Shown: one piece after another, positions 39,562 to 48,372 of the stretch
Layout: each line of letters starts with the position of its first letter
How positions within the stretch are numbered: position 1 is the stretch's first letter
Source: Alteromonas marina
Lineage (GTDB): Bacteria; Pseudomonadota; Gammaproteobacteria; Enterobacterales; Alteromonadaceae
Direction of reading: 5' to 3'
DNA length: 64,000 bases
Assembly (NCBI RefSeq): GCF_000808575.1
Contig: NZ_JWLW01000023.1
Span: 186,001-250,000, forward strand
The notes under the pieces: model-generated
What the model saw: only the letters and a program-made list of their open reading frames with translations
Told to the model about the DNA's origin: nothing
The model's database searches: none
Translations under genes and position numbers: made by a program

Positions 39562-39843
39562 ATGGAAATCATTTACCTACTTTTCATCGTGCTACTGGCT
39601 GCTTTTTTGGGTTTTGAGTTAATTCGAAAAGTCCCAGCAACCTTGCATACACCTCTAATGTCCGGCTCTAACGCGATATCGGGTATTACGTTAGTGGGAG
39701 CATTGGTAGCCTCGGGTAGCGACAACAATTTGCTAACGACCATTCTTGGTACCGCAGCGGTGGCGCTGGCCAGCATCAACGTGGTGGGTGGTTATCTCGT
39801 TACTGATCGCATGCTTGGCATGTTCAAGAAAAAAGATAAATAA
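39562..39843 (+). CDS. pntAB: NAD(P) transhydrogenase, subunit alpha part 2 (membrane)
   Basis: This 93-residue membrane protein corresponds to the C-terminal helices of E. coli PntA. Three hydrophobic helices can be seen (around IIYLLFIVLLAAFLGFELI, GSNAISGITLVGALVASG and LLTTILGTAAVALASINVVGGYLVTDRML). The segment RKVPATLHTPLMSGSNAISG is highly conserved in the family. GGAG lies upstream of the ATG. It is 2 bases after pntAA and 11 bases before pntB, so the three genes form one operon. Confidence 0.94.
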   Translation: MEIIYLLFIVLLAAFLGFELIRKVPATLHTPLMSGSNAISGITLVGALVASGSDNNLLTTILGTAAVALASINVVGGYLVTDRMLGMFKKKDK

Positions 39844-39854
39844 GGAGTACGCAA

Positions 39855-41243
39855 GTGAGTGATATCGTAACCGTAATAAACCTTGCGTACGTAGTAGCTG
39901 CGGCACTATTTATACTAGGACTTAAGTTACTTAGCCATCCAGATACCGCGAAAAAAGGTAACTTTATTTCTGCCATTGGTATGCTGGTTGCTGTCGTCGT
40001 CACCCTGCTTGACCAGCAGATTATTAGCTATCATTACATCCTGCTAGGTTTTGTTATTGGTGGCGCCTTTGGTGCGTGGAAAGCCAAGACCGTTGAAATG
40101 ACGGCAATGCCGGAAATGGTGTCGTTATTTAATGGCTTTGGTGGCGCAGCGTCATTGCTTCTGGGTTGGGCAACATTAGCCGGAATGAGCCTAATTACCC
40201 TTAAAACTGAAAGTGCGTTTACTTTTATTACCCTGTTTTTCACAATTTTAGTTGGGGGAATTACGTTCTCTGGCTCGGTGGTAGCCTGGGGTAAGTTGTC
40301 AGGAAAAATGAGCTCTAAAGCCGTTATTTTCACAGGGCTTCGCGAGCTAAGCATCTTGCATCTAATTGGCATGGTGGTGATTGGTTATTTCTTTACTACC
40401 GACCCAAGCAACCCACTTTGGATTTACTGTGCTATTGCGTTGTCACTAAGCTTCGGCTTGTGGGCTACCATTTCAATTGGTGGTGCAGATATGCCGGTGG
40501 TTATTGCGCTTTTAAATAGCTACTCAGGTGTAGCAGCGTCGGCGGCAGGTCTTGCTACAGGCAACACAATATTGATTGTTACCGGTTTACTAGTAGGCGC
40601 GTCAGGCTTAATTCTTACCAATATTATGTGTAAGGCCATGAACCGTTCATTGATGAATGTGTTGTTGTCTGGCTTTGCCAAGCCAGTAGAAGCCGGCGAA
40701 AAAATAGAAGGCGAGATTAAAGTACTGTCGGCGCAAGATGCATTTTATGTATTAGAAGCAGCGCAAGCAGTACTGGTGGTGCCTGGTTATGGTATGGCGG
40801 TTGCGCAAGCGCAGCACGCGGTACGTGAACTTCAGTCGTTGCTAGAGGAAAATGGCTGTACGGTTGATTACGCCATTCACGCTGTAGCGGGGCGTATGCC
40901 GGGCCACATGAATGTGTTATTGGCAGAAGCTGACGTGCCTTATGACCAACTATACGAGATGGATGACGTTAACCCTCGTATGGAAAACTATGACGTGGTT
41001 ATTGTTATCGGTGCAAACGATGTAGTTAACCCAGCAGCCAAAGAGATGAAAGGCAGCCCTATTTACGGAATGCCAGTTATCGAAGCACATCGTGCGAAAA
41101 CGGTCTTTGTACTTAAGCGTTCTGCGAATGCCGGTTTTGCCGGTGTAGACAACCCGCTGTTTTTCAAAGACAACACGCGCATGGTTCTGGGTGACGCTAA
41201 AGACACCATTAACAGCATTATTCGCGAGTTCGGAGACGACTAA
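39855..41243 (+). CDS. pntB: NAD(P) transhydrogenase, subunit beta
   Basis: PntB is the 462-residue subunit with the remaining membrane helices and the cytoplasmic NADP(H)-binding domain. The membrane part contains MPEMVSLFNGFGGAAS. The NADP domain has VLVVPGYGMAVAQAQHAV, IHAVAGRMPGHMNVLLAEADVPYD and VIVIGANDVVNPAA, all diagnostic. It starts with GTG at 39855 after TAAGGAG. It is the last gene of the transhydrogenase operon and is followed by a strong terminator. Confidence 0.96.
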   Translation: MSDIVTVINLAYVVAAALFILGLKLLSHPDTAKKGNFISAIGMLVAVVVTLLDQQIISYHYILLGFVIGGAFGAWKAKTVEMTAMPEMVSLFNGFGGAASLLLGWATLAGMSLITLKTESAFTFITLFFTILVGGITFSGSVVAWGKLSGKMSSKAVIFTGLRELSILHLIGMVVIGYFFTTDPSNPLWIYCAIALSLSFGLWATISIGGADMPVVIALLNSYSGVAASAAGLATGNTILIVTGLLVGASGLILTNIMCKAMNRSLMNVLLSGFAKPVEAGEKIEGEIKVLSAQDAFYVLEAAQAVLVVPGYGMAVAQAQHAVRELQSLLEENGCTVDYAIHAVAGRMPGHMNVLLAEADVPYDQLYEMDDVNPRMENYDVVIVIGANDVVNPAAKEMKGSPIYGMPVIEAHRAKTVFVLKRSANAGFAGVDNPLFFKDNTRMVLGDAKDTINSIIREFGDD

Positions 41244-41273
41244 TACAGCGTATCTCTTTGATACATCTTCTAT

Positions 41274-41302
41274 AAAGGCCTGTTTAAACACAGGCCTTTT
41301 TA
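41274..41302 (+). terminator. terminator after pntB
   Basis: AAAGGCCTGT and ACAGGCCTTT form a perfect 10-bp stem with a six-base loop, followed by T residues and a T-rich stretch. It ends the transhydrogenase operon. Confidence 0.9.
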
Positions 41303-41428
41303 TTGGGTATTAAACTTAATTACAAAGTACTCAACTATAGTTGTAGTTGATGCTTATCAGCTCTAGTATGTGAATGCTATAGATGTTGAGTTAGCTATTC
41401 ATATAGTCGCATAGAGATGTACGAGTAA

Positions 41429-41851
41429 ATGTCTACGACCCCTTTTCATATTGAGCCGTTTAGAAATTGTATTTTGGTCACGCTTCGCGGTAAGTGGGAT
41501 ATGTCCACGAACATTCAGTACCTTGCTAAGCTTTCTGATTGCTTGAAAACCCGTAAAGGCCGACCCTTTCACTTATTTGTAGACATGCGTAGTTGGCAAA
41601 TCCCCAATTCTGATACCTTCAATCAAATAAAAGCGCCCATTAAGTTAGATAGGCGAAGTCAGCTCAGCGAGACATGGCTAGAAGATGAAGCAACCGATGC
41701 TGATCACATTGCAGAGAAGTTTTTTAGCGCGCCATCAATTAAACTGGGATTTGAACTTGAACGTACTCAAAACATCTCAGAGTTTATAACCCTTTGTGAA
41801 GAAAAAGCAGATAACGTTGTTATAGATTATGTTCGAACTTGGATAGGCTAA
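41429..41851 (+). CDS. STAS-like protein of unknown function
   Basis: This is a 140-residue cytoplasmic protein. The pattern of strands and helices (FHIEPFRNCILVTLRGKWDM, then LAKLSDCLKTRKGRPFHLFVDMRSW and a C-terminal FITLCEEKADNVVIDYVRTWIG) resembles SpoIIAA/STAS-like small proteins, which often bind partners rather than catalyse. The assignment is by fold impression only. The ATG at 41429 follows a GTACGAG stretch with a weak ribosome site. It stands alone between the transhydrogenase operon and speA. Confidence 0.6.
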   Translation: MSTTPFHIEPFRNCILVTLRGKWDMSTNIQYLAKLSDCLKTRKGRPFHLFVDMRSWQIPNSDTFNQIKAPIKLDRRSQLSETWLEDEATDADHIAEKFFSAPSIKLGFELERTQNISEFITLCEEKADNVVIDYVRTWIG

Positions 41852-42009
41852 AAAAGCCCGCGTTCGATAAACAAAATTCGTCGAGACAATAGATATTTTA
41901 TATCGCAACAACTATCGCGTTCAGTCTTACGTTGACTATAATACGCTGCTTATTTTCGCACTTTCTATGCTAGGTATTGGCCTAGCCCACTTACAAATAG
42001 GTGAATAAA

Positions 42010-43920
42010 TTGTCAGATTGGAGCATCGAAGAAGCGGAGCGCGTCTATGGCGTGTCTCAATGGGGTGGCGGCTATTTTCAAATTGGTGAAAACGGCAACG
42101 TCCATATTACCCCTGTTCCTGAAGATCCTAGCATTCGAATCGACTTTAATTCGGTAATTGAAGATATCCGCAAAGAAGGCGTACAGTTTCCTGTTGTTGT
42201 GCGCTTCCACGATATTCTGCGCTCGCAAGTTGCAGGCTTGAACAAAGCATTTAGAAGCTCCATCGAAGAAGCCGAATACCAAGGTCAATACCAAGGTGTG
42301 TATCCGGTAAAAGTAAACCAAATGCGCGAAGTCGTTGAGGAAATTGTCGATGCGGGCAAGTCATTTAACTATGGCTTAGAAGCGGGGTCAAAAGCCGAGC
42401 TTCTGACTGTGCTTGCCATGAATACTAACGAAGAGTCTCTGACTATCCTAAATGGTTATAAAGACGACGAAGTTATGCGTCTTGCGCTGTTAGGAAGAAA
42501 GCTGGGTCGCCGCGTTGTGGTAGTAGTTGAAAAATACACCGAGCTTCTTCTTCTGGTAAAAATAGCCAAAGAGCTGGATATCGATCCTATCATTGGTGTG
42601 CGCTCAAAAATGACGGTGAAAGGTCGTGGTAAGTGGGAAAGCTCTGGTGGTGAACGTGCGAAATTCGGTTTAACCATTACTGAGATCATTAACGCAGCCC
42701 GCTACCTTGAAGAGCAAGGCATGGCGCACTGCTTAAAGCTGCTGCATTTCCATATTGGTAGCCAATTAACAGACATTCGTGCGGTTAAAGAAGCGGTAAC
42801 CGAAGGCGCGCGTATTTACGCAGACCTTCACAAAATGGGCTTCGAGCTAGATTATGTTGATGTAGGTGGTGGCCTTGGTATCGATTACGACGGCAGTAAT
42901 TCAACTAATGAATCGTCGCGTAACTACAGCATGCAAGAGTATGTTGCTGACGTTGTCTATGGCATGAAGGAAATGTGCGACCTTGAAGGCGTACCGCATC
43001 CGCATCTGGTTAGTGAAAGTGGACGTGCAATCACTGCGCATCACAGCTGTGTTATCACGGAAATTGTGGGCGAAATTAAGTCGAATGCGTCGCAAATGGA
43101 TACATCAGCAAAAGCGGGTGAACACTTCTTCCTTAAGAATATGCGCGAACTTGCAGACACGTTTGATGAACAAACGAACATGCATGAAATTTACAACGAC
43201 GCGTCTCAGTATAAAGAACAGGCGCTAGATGCATTTAAATTACGCGTGTTGTCACTTGAAGAGCTGGGCAAAATCGAAACGCTGTACTGGCAAATTATGG
43301 GTCGCTTACAGCAGTGGTATCGCAACGAAGAATATGTTCCAGAAGAACTTCAAGAGCTAGATTACAGTTTGTCGTCTCAGTATCTTTGTAACTTCTCTGT
43401 ATTCCAGTCGGCTGCTGATACATGGGCCATCGACCAGCTGCTGCCGGTAGTGCCTCTTATTCGTATGAATGAAGAGCCAACGGTTAATTGCTCGCTGGTA
43501 GATATCACCTGTGATAGCGACGGTAAAATTGATCAGTTCACTATTGGCCGTGAAATTACTGACGTACTGCCAATGCACCCACTTAAGAAAGATGAGCCGT
43601 ACTACATTGGTTTGTTCTTAACGGGCGCTTATCAAGACGTTATGGGCGACATGCATAACTTGTTTGGTCGCTTAAATGAAGTGCATATTTACAGCTATGA
43701 CGACGATCCTGAAGACTTTTACATTGAAGAAGTGGTGAAGGGCTCATCGGTAGAAGATGTACTTAACGTTATGCAGTATAACCCGCGCGCAATGGCATCA
43801 GATGTAAAACGCTTGATAGACAAGCAAGTGTGGGACGGAAAATTGAACCCTCGTGAAGGGGTTCGCTGGACTGACTTTTATGAAAACTGTTTAGCGGGTT
43901 ACACTTACCTTAAACAGTAA
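42010..43920 (+). CDS. speA: biosynthetic arginine decarboxylase
   Basis: SpeA is a PLP- and magnesium-dependent enzyme that converts arginine to agmatine, the first step of the agmatine route to putrescine. The protein is ~636 residues. VYPVKVNQ holds the PLP lysine (about K101). LLHFHIGSQ, DVGGGLGIDYDG and SESGRAITAHH are the conserved cofactor and substrate motifs of this fold III decarboxylase. A TTG at 42010 has AGGTGA five bases upstream and is my preferred start. GTG at 42001, three codons earlier, overlaps that same sequence and is the alternative. It is a single-gene unit. Confidence 0.95.
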   Translation: MSDWSIEEAERVYGVSQWGGGYFQIGENGNVHITPVPEDPSIRIDFNSVIEDIRKEGVQFPVVVRFHDILRSQVAGLNKAFRSSIEEAEYQGQYQGVYPVKVNQMREVVEEIVDAGKSFNYGLEAGSKAELLTVLAMNTNEESLTILNGYKDDEVMRLALLGRKLGRRVVVVVEKYTELLLLVKIAKELDIDPIIGVRSKMTVKGRGKWESSGGERAKFGLTITEIINAARYLEEQGMAHCLKLLHFHIGSQLTDIRAVKEAVTEGARIYADLHKMGFELDYVDVGGGLGIDYDGSNSTNESSRNYSMQEYVADVVYGMKEMCDLEGVPHPHLVSESGRAITAHHSCVITEIVGEIKSNASQMDTSAKAGEHFFLKNMRELADTFDEQTNMHEIYNDASQYKEQALDAFKLRVLSLEELGKIETLYWQIMGRLQQWYRNEEYVPEELQELDYSLSSQYLCNFSVFQSAADTWAIDQLLPVVPLIRMNEEPTVNCSLVDITCDSDGKIDQFTIGREITDVLPMHPLKKDEPYYIGLFLTGAYQDVMGDMHNLFGRLNEVHIYSYDDDPEDFYIEEVVKGSSVEDVLNVMQYNPRAMASDVKRLIDKQVWDGKLNPREGVRWTDFYENCLAGYTYLKQ

Positions 43921-43938
43921 GCCGCAATATAAAGCAAC

Positions 43939-43965
43939 GGGCTTGTGGTTTATTGGTACAGGCCC
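43939..43965. other. inverted repeat between convergent speA and serine hydrolase genes
   Basis: GGGCTTGT and ACAGGCCC pair with one wobble around an 11-base loop. No T-run follows on either strand, so it is a poor candidate for an intrinsic terminator, but its position between two convergent genes suggests a role in ending transcripts. Confidence 0.35.
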
Positions 43966-43983
43966 AAAGAGCCGATTTAGCTA

Positions 43984-45132
43984 TTACTTAGCTGCGTCGG
44001 CTTTTTTCAAAAAGCGCTTCCAAAGTTCGGCTGTTGTCGAATTAATCATATTCGACTCAGCGTTCATCAGCATCACATAGCCTACTTTTTTCTCAGGCAT
44101 AAACGCTACGTCAGCACGGTAGCCTTTTACCCAACCCCCATGATAGTTAAGCTGTAATCCATTTAAGTCGTAAATACGCCAACCCAAACCATAGTGAGCA
44201 TCGTCAATCATGCCGCGCCAACCTCTGCGGTAGGTTTCACGCTTCGTCTTCACGCGCTCTGTAGTAACATAGTCCACCATTTCATCGGATATGACCGTGG
44301 GGAACTCGCCTAGCAGCGCTTGCAGATAAATCGTCATATCTGAAATGCTAGCGTTAACGCCAGCAGCTGGAGAGAACCGGTAGTAGTTGCTTTCTACCTT
44401 TCCTTCGCGCCATTTATTTCTGGCGATAGCAATATGAGGTTGAGCCCATGATTCTGATGCAAGCAATCCGCCTTTTCCAACACTGGCTGTTTTCATACCT
44501 AGTGGTGCAAACAGGTTGGCCTGAAGCTGTCGTGAGTAAGAGGTATTATTGTTGCTGAAGTAGTATTCCAACGCGCCAAAAAGTGCATTTTGATAGGTAT
44601 AGCATTCACCCGGCGCACACAGTGGTTCAAGCTCGCCCAGGGATTTAAGCACGCGCTCCAGCGAGTAGTCAGCTTCAATAAGGTTGTCGTAAGCGTTGGG
44701 CATAAAGCCACTAGATTGGCCAACGATATGTTGCAGTTGCAGCGCATTCATTCCTTTGCCTTTAAAAGGAATGTCGGGTAATAAGGTGGTTATCGGCGTT
44801 TCCCAGCTAAGCTGGTTTTTTTCTACAAGTTTAGCTGACAACAACGCAGTAAAGGTTTTTGAAACAGAAGCTAGCCTGAATACTGTGTTCTCTGTAACTT
44901 TCTCTCCGCCGCGTTTACGGGTACTTCCATATACGTAAACCCTTGGCGCTTTGCCCTGTTCATAAAACACAAACGCATAACCAGGCACGTTGTATTTTGA
45001 GGCTTCCTTTTGAACGTAACTAGCATAGTCATCAAGCCAATCCGCAAAAGCGCTTTGTGTAATGACCATTAGCATCGCTATCAGCCAAATTTTAGACAGG
45101 CGCAGCTTGAAGGTGCGCAAAGAGTTCAGCAT
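43984..45132 (-). CDS. exported serine hydrolase, beta-lactamase class C fold
   Basis: This is a predicted periplasmic penicillin-binding or esterase-like hydrolase of 382 residues (family S12 fold). A signal peptide covers about residues 1-31 (ending QSAFA). The catalytic motifs are SVSK (S-x-x-K), YQN in ECYTYQNALFG (Y-x-N), and HGG in NYHGGWVKGYRAD, which takes the place of KTG. The HGG variant is typical of esterase and peptidase members rather than true beta-lactamases, so antibiotic resistance should not be assumed. It is convergent with speA. Confidence 0.85.
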   Translation of the reverse strand: MLNSLRTFKLRLSKIWLIAMLMVITQSAFADWLDDYASYVQKEASKYNVPGYAFVFYEQGKAPRVYVYGSTRKRGGEKVTENTVFRLASVSKTFTALLSAKLVEKNQLSWETPITTLLPDIPFKGKGMNALQLQHIVGQSSGFMPNAYDNLIEADYSLERVLKSLGELEPLCAPGECYTYQNALFGALEYYFSNNNTSYSRQLQANLFAPLGMKTASVGKGGLLASESWAQPHIAIARNKWREGKVESNYYRFSPAAGVNASISDMTIYLQALLGEFPTVISDEMVDYVTTERVKTKRETYRRGWRGMIDDAHYGLGWRIYDLNGLQLNYHGGWVKGYRADVAFMPEKKVGYVMLMNAESNMINSTTAELWKRFLKKADAAK

Positions 45133-45431
45133 ACAGTCAGCTCGTTAAGCCTGTGGTTTTCTGATACATCCATCAGGCGCTCATTATTATTATCGCATTA
45201 TTATGCGTTTAGCCGCTTCAATGATCAAATGTCGCTAATTTTACTCACTATCTTTTCAATGATGTGATTTATTCTAACGGTATGCGAACCGTTGTAAGAA
45301 TATGCAAGAAGAGAAGAAACATTCGACTAGCAAGATTTGTAATTATTGAGTTCTGATTTTGTCGCACCAACAGGGCCAATGCACGATACACTAGATAAAG
45401 GTGATAAACGACAGGTGGGAAGCGCATTCTA
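45133..45431. other. intergenic region with an AACGGT inverted repeat
   Basis: This 299-base region lies between the divergent serine hydrolase and Ada-AlkA genes. An inverted repeat, AACGGT, six bases, ACCGTT, at 45276-45293 has the shape of a protein-binding site. No Ada-box was recognised with confidence, and no small ORF stands out. Confidence 0.45.
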
Positions 45432-46874
45432 ATGCCAGACAATCTTTTTGTCTCAGACATGGGGGCTTCAGAAAACTCGACAACTGCTGAGTCAGTGCTT
45501 TCAAAAGCAAGACTTAGCAGAGATCCGCGCTTTGACGGACGATTTTTTGTGGCGGTAAAAACAACCGGTATTTTTTGTAGGCCAATCTGTCCAGCGCGAC
45601 TTCCTAAAGAAGAGAATGTTACTTACTTTCAACACGCCACACAGGCAATGGCACATGGTTATCGTCCATGTTTTCGCTGCAGACCTGACAGTGCACCTCG
45701 TTCAGCGGCGTGGAAAGGCGTGGGCGCAACGATTAACCGAGCGTTGACGCTGCTATCTGTTATTCCCATTGAGCGGGTTGCAGATATTGCTATGCGGTTA
45801 GGTATTAGTGAGCGTTACCTAAATAAGTTGGTCGTCAATGCTGTGGGCATCCCGCCTAAGCAGTTTCAAAATATGCAGCGCACTTTGTTTGCAAAGCAGC
45901 TTATTCAACAAACTCATTTATCTATGACAGATATCGCAATTACGGCTGGCTATCAATCACTGAGACAACTGCAGCGGGCCATAGAGCAATATTGCGCTAC
46001 GTCTCCTACCCAGCTTAGAAAAAAAGAGCCGGTTCAACAAAAGGCTATCTCTTTATTTCTTTCATATCGGCCGCCGTACAATTGGCCCTATGTACGAGAT
46101 TTCTTGGCAACTCGCGCTATTGAAGGAATGGAACGAGTAACGGACGAGAGCTATGAGCGATACTTTTCATGCAATGAAAGTTTAGGCTTTTTTAAAGCCA
46201 TTCACGACGAGGCGCGCCACGGATTCAAACTTGTCATCGACATGCCTGATTTAGGTCGTCTTCATACGATAATTGAGAACATAAAGCAGGTACTAGATCT
46301 TCACGCTGACCCGCTTTTAATTGAACAAAGCCTATTGCAATCTGGGTTACCGCCGAGCAAGTTAACGCCTGGGCTACGCCTTCCCAGTGCATGGAACGTA
46401 TTTGAAAGCGGCTGCCGAGCTATTGTAGGCCAGCAAGTTAGTGTAAAAGCGGCTATTAGCCAGGTGACTTTACTGGTACATCAGCTGGGCGAAACGGTCT
46501 CTGATGCGCTCCCGTCAAACGGTCTTGAATCTAAAACGAGTGAACGCTACAGCTTTCCCTCGCCTGAAAGTGTGGCCGAAAACAGTCTTGAATTCTTACG
46601 TATGCCACAGGCGAGAAAAGAGGCCGTACGTCATTTTGCTCGTTTATTCATAAACGGCAACATGCCAAGCCACGAAGACATACTCGCCATTAAAGGCGTG
46701 GGCCCGTGGACGCTCGACTATTTAAAAATGCGGGGGGAGAGAAATCCTGACGTCTACCTTGGCGGTGATTTAATCGTTCGTAAAATGGCGCAGCAGTACC
46801 CCGTAGCGCCCGAAAAAGCGGCACCTTGGCGCAGTTATTTAACCCTTCAATTGTGGCAGTTAAGCAATCAGTAA
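45432..46874 (+). CDS. Ada-AlkA fusion: methyl-phosphotriester sensor and 3-methyladenine DNA glycosylase
   Basis: This bifunctional alkylation-repair protein has 480 residues. The N-terminal Ada zinc domain has C49, C53, C80 and C83 in GIFCRPIC and YRPCFRC, with the same spacing as E. coli Ada, where one Cys takes methyl groups from DNA phosphates. An AraC-type helix-turn-helix region follows (about 95-200). The C-terminal AlkA glycosylase domain has a helix-hairpin-helix (AIKGVGPWTLDY) and a catalytic-type Asp446 in VYLGGD. The gene sits 14 bases before ogt, so sensing, excision and direct reversal are encoded together. AGGTGGG lies upstream of the ATG. Confidence 0.92.
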   Translation: MPDNLFVSDMGASENSTTAESVLSKARLSRDPRFDGRFFVAVKTTGIFCRPICPARLPKEENVTYFQHATQAMAHGYRPCFRCRPDSAPRSAAWKGVGATINRALTLLSVIPIERVADIAMRLGISERYLNKLVVNAVGIPPKQFQNMQRTLFAKQLIQQTHLSMTDIAITAGYQSLRQLQRAIEQYCATSPTQLRKKEPVQQKAISLFLSYRPPYNWPYVRDFLATRAIEGMERVTDESYERYFSCNESLGFFKAIHDEARHGFKLVIDMPDLGRLHTIIENIKQVLDLHADPLLIEQSLLQSGLPPSKLTPGLRLPSAWNVFESGCRAIVGQQVSVKAAISQVTLLVHQLGETVSDALPSNGLESKTSERYSFPSPESVAENSLEFLRMPQARKEAVRHFARLFINGNMPSHEDILAIKGVGPWTLDYLKMRGERNPDVYLGGDLIVRKMAQQYPVAPEKAAPWRSYLTLQLWQLSNQ

Positions 46875-46888
46875 AGAGAGTCGTAAGT

Positions 46889-47437
46889 ATGAAATATACA
46901 GATTTCGTGAACAGCATACAGGGGCTTGTTAAAGTTGAAGCCTCTGATAAAGGCATAACGGCTATCGAGTTCGTGAGTGCCGCTGAATCAGGTAATACGG
47001 CCAACGCGAGGCAGGGTGGTATAGGCAGAGAAACTGCAGCGCAAGAACGCGTGCTAAGCAACGGCTTTCATTCGCAAAAAAACGCCATCACCGAAGCAGC
47101 GTGCAGTCAATTACAGGCATACTTTGACGGTACATTACGCGAGTTTGACCTACCGCTTTGCCCTAAAGGTACGGCGTTTCAGAACCAGGTGTGGGATGCC
47201 TTGCAGCAAGTTAAATACGGCGAAACGGCCAGCTATTTAGATATCGCAAAAGCCATTGGCAACCCAAAAGCTGTCCGCGCCGTGGGTATGGCAAATGGTC
47301 GTAACCCTATTGCTATTGTTGTACCTTGCCATCGTATAATCGGAAGTAATAAAACCCTAACGGGCTACGCAGGTGGTTTACCGCGTAAGCAGTATTTACT
47401 TAATTTAGAAGGAGCCCAGGGGGTGCTGGGGCTATAA
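46889..47437 (+). CDS. ogt: methylated-DNA--protein-cysteine methyltransferase
   Basis: Ogt removes the methyl group from O6-methylguanine by transferring it to its own cysteine, a suicide reaction. The 182-residue protein has the active-site motif IVVPCHRIIGSN, preceded by the DNA-binding segment GNPKAVRAVGMANGRNP and GTAFQNQVWDALQQVKYGETASY. I chose ATG 46889; an in-frame ATG at 46826 lies inside the Ada-AlkA gene. It follows that gene by 14 bases and is probably cotranscribed and coregulated by methylation damage. Confidence 0.94.
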   Translation: MKYTDFVNSIQGLVKVEASDKGITAIEFVSAAESGNTANARQGGIGRETAAQERVLSNGFHSQKNAITEAACSQLQAYFDGTLREFDLPLCPKGTAFQNQVWDALQQVKYGETASYLDIAKAIGNPKAVRAVGMANGRNPIAIVVPCHRIIGSNKTLTGYAGGLPRKQYLLNLEGAQGVLGL

Positions 47438-47470
47438 AAGAATGGGTGATAAGAAAATGGTGATAAAAGA

Positions 47471-48355
47471 ATGGCAATAAGAGACATTATCGCGCTGCTG
47501 GTGTTAGCCGGTATCTGGGGCGGTTCATTTATTTTCATGCGTGTTGCCGCACCAGAATTTGGCATCTATGTATTAGTAGCCATTCGTACCGTGCTTGCTA
47601 CAGCGGTATTGCTACCATTGCTGTTAATACGAGGGTCGGTTAAAGACATAAAGCGACACTGGTTGGCCATTGCGCTAGTGGGCATGGCTAACACTGCGGT
47701 GCCTTTCGTCCTGTTTAATTACAGCAGCCTACATTTAGAGGCAGGGGTGAATGCCATTTTAAATGCCACGGCTCCTATGTTTGGCGCCATTGTCGCTTGG
47801 CTGTGGTTAGGTGACAAACTAACAAAGTCAGCAGTAGCGGGGCTTTTTGTAGGCTTTGTAGGCGTAACCGTTATTAGTCAGCAAAAGCTCGGCGAGGGCG
47901 ATATTAGTTTTCTTCCTATTTTGACTGCATTATTGGCCACCACTGGCTACGGCATAGCGGCGTGTATGATGAAGAAATGGTTGCAGGGGGTTAAACCTCT
48001 GGTTGTCGCTACAGGTAGTCAGGCCATGGCAAGCGTAATGCTGGCACCTTTCGCCCTTGCAACTCTGCCCGCCACTATGCCAAGCGTAAATGCGTGGGTT
48101 AACGCGGTAGCGCTGGCTGTCGGTGGCACGGGCATAGCGTATATCTTGTATTTCAAACTCATAGCTGACATCGGCCCAGCCAAAGCCATTACCGTAGCTT
48201 ACTTAGTACCACTATTTGGCATTATTTGGGGTGTACTGTTCTTGCAAGAGCACTTATCAATTCAAACCATTGTGGGTGGTTTAATGATTTTATTCGGTGT
48301 GGCGTTAACCACAGGCGTTCTCAAAAGAAAACGCCTCAAAATTAAACCTGCTTAG
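47471..48355 (+). CDS. EamA/DMT-family transporter
   Basis: This integral membrane protein of 294 residues has about ten helices in two EamA repeats and belongs to the drug/metabolite exporter superfamily. The start IIALLVLAGIWGGSFIFMRVAAPEFG and ILNATAPMFGAIVAWLWLGDKLT are typical, as is the second-repeat VPLFGIIWGVLFLQEHLS. The substrate cannot be predicted from the sequence. It follows ogt by 33 bases on the same strand, so it may be read from the same transcript, though a functional link to DNA repair is not obvious. Confidence 0.88.
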   Translation: MAIRDIIALLVLAGIWGGSFIFMRVAAPEFGIYVLVAIRTVLATAVLLPLLLIRGSVKDIKRHWLAIALVGMANTAVPFVLFNYSSLHLEAGVNAILNATAPMFGAIVAWLWLGDKLTKSAVAGLFVGFVGVTVISQQKLGEGDISFLPILTALLATTGYGIAACMMKKWLQGVKPLVVATGSQAMASVMLAPFALATLPATMPSVNAWVNAVALAVGGTGIAYILYFKLIADIGPAKAITVAYLVPLFGIIWGVLFLQEHLSIQTIVGGLMILFGVALTTGVLKRKRLKIKPA

Positions 48356-48372
48356 ATTAGCTTGAACTAGGG

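Noticed and set aside
41332-41343. CAACTATAGTTG palindrome before the STAS-like gene
   Set aside because: Short and AT-rich, with no second copy or adjacent regulator; chance is likely.
43984-45132. Calling the class C-fold hydrolase an antibiotic-resistance beta-lactamase
   Set aside because: The KTG motif is HGG and there is no neighbouring AmpR-type regulator; esterase or peptidase relatives share these features.
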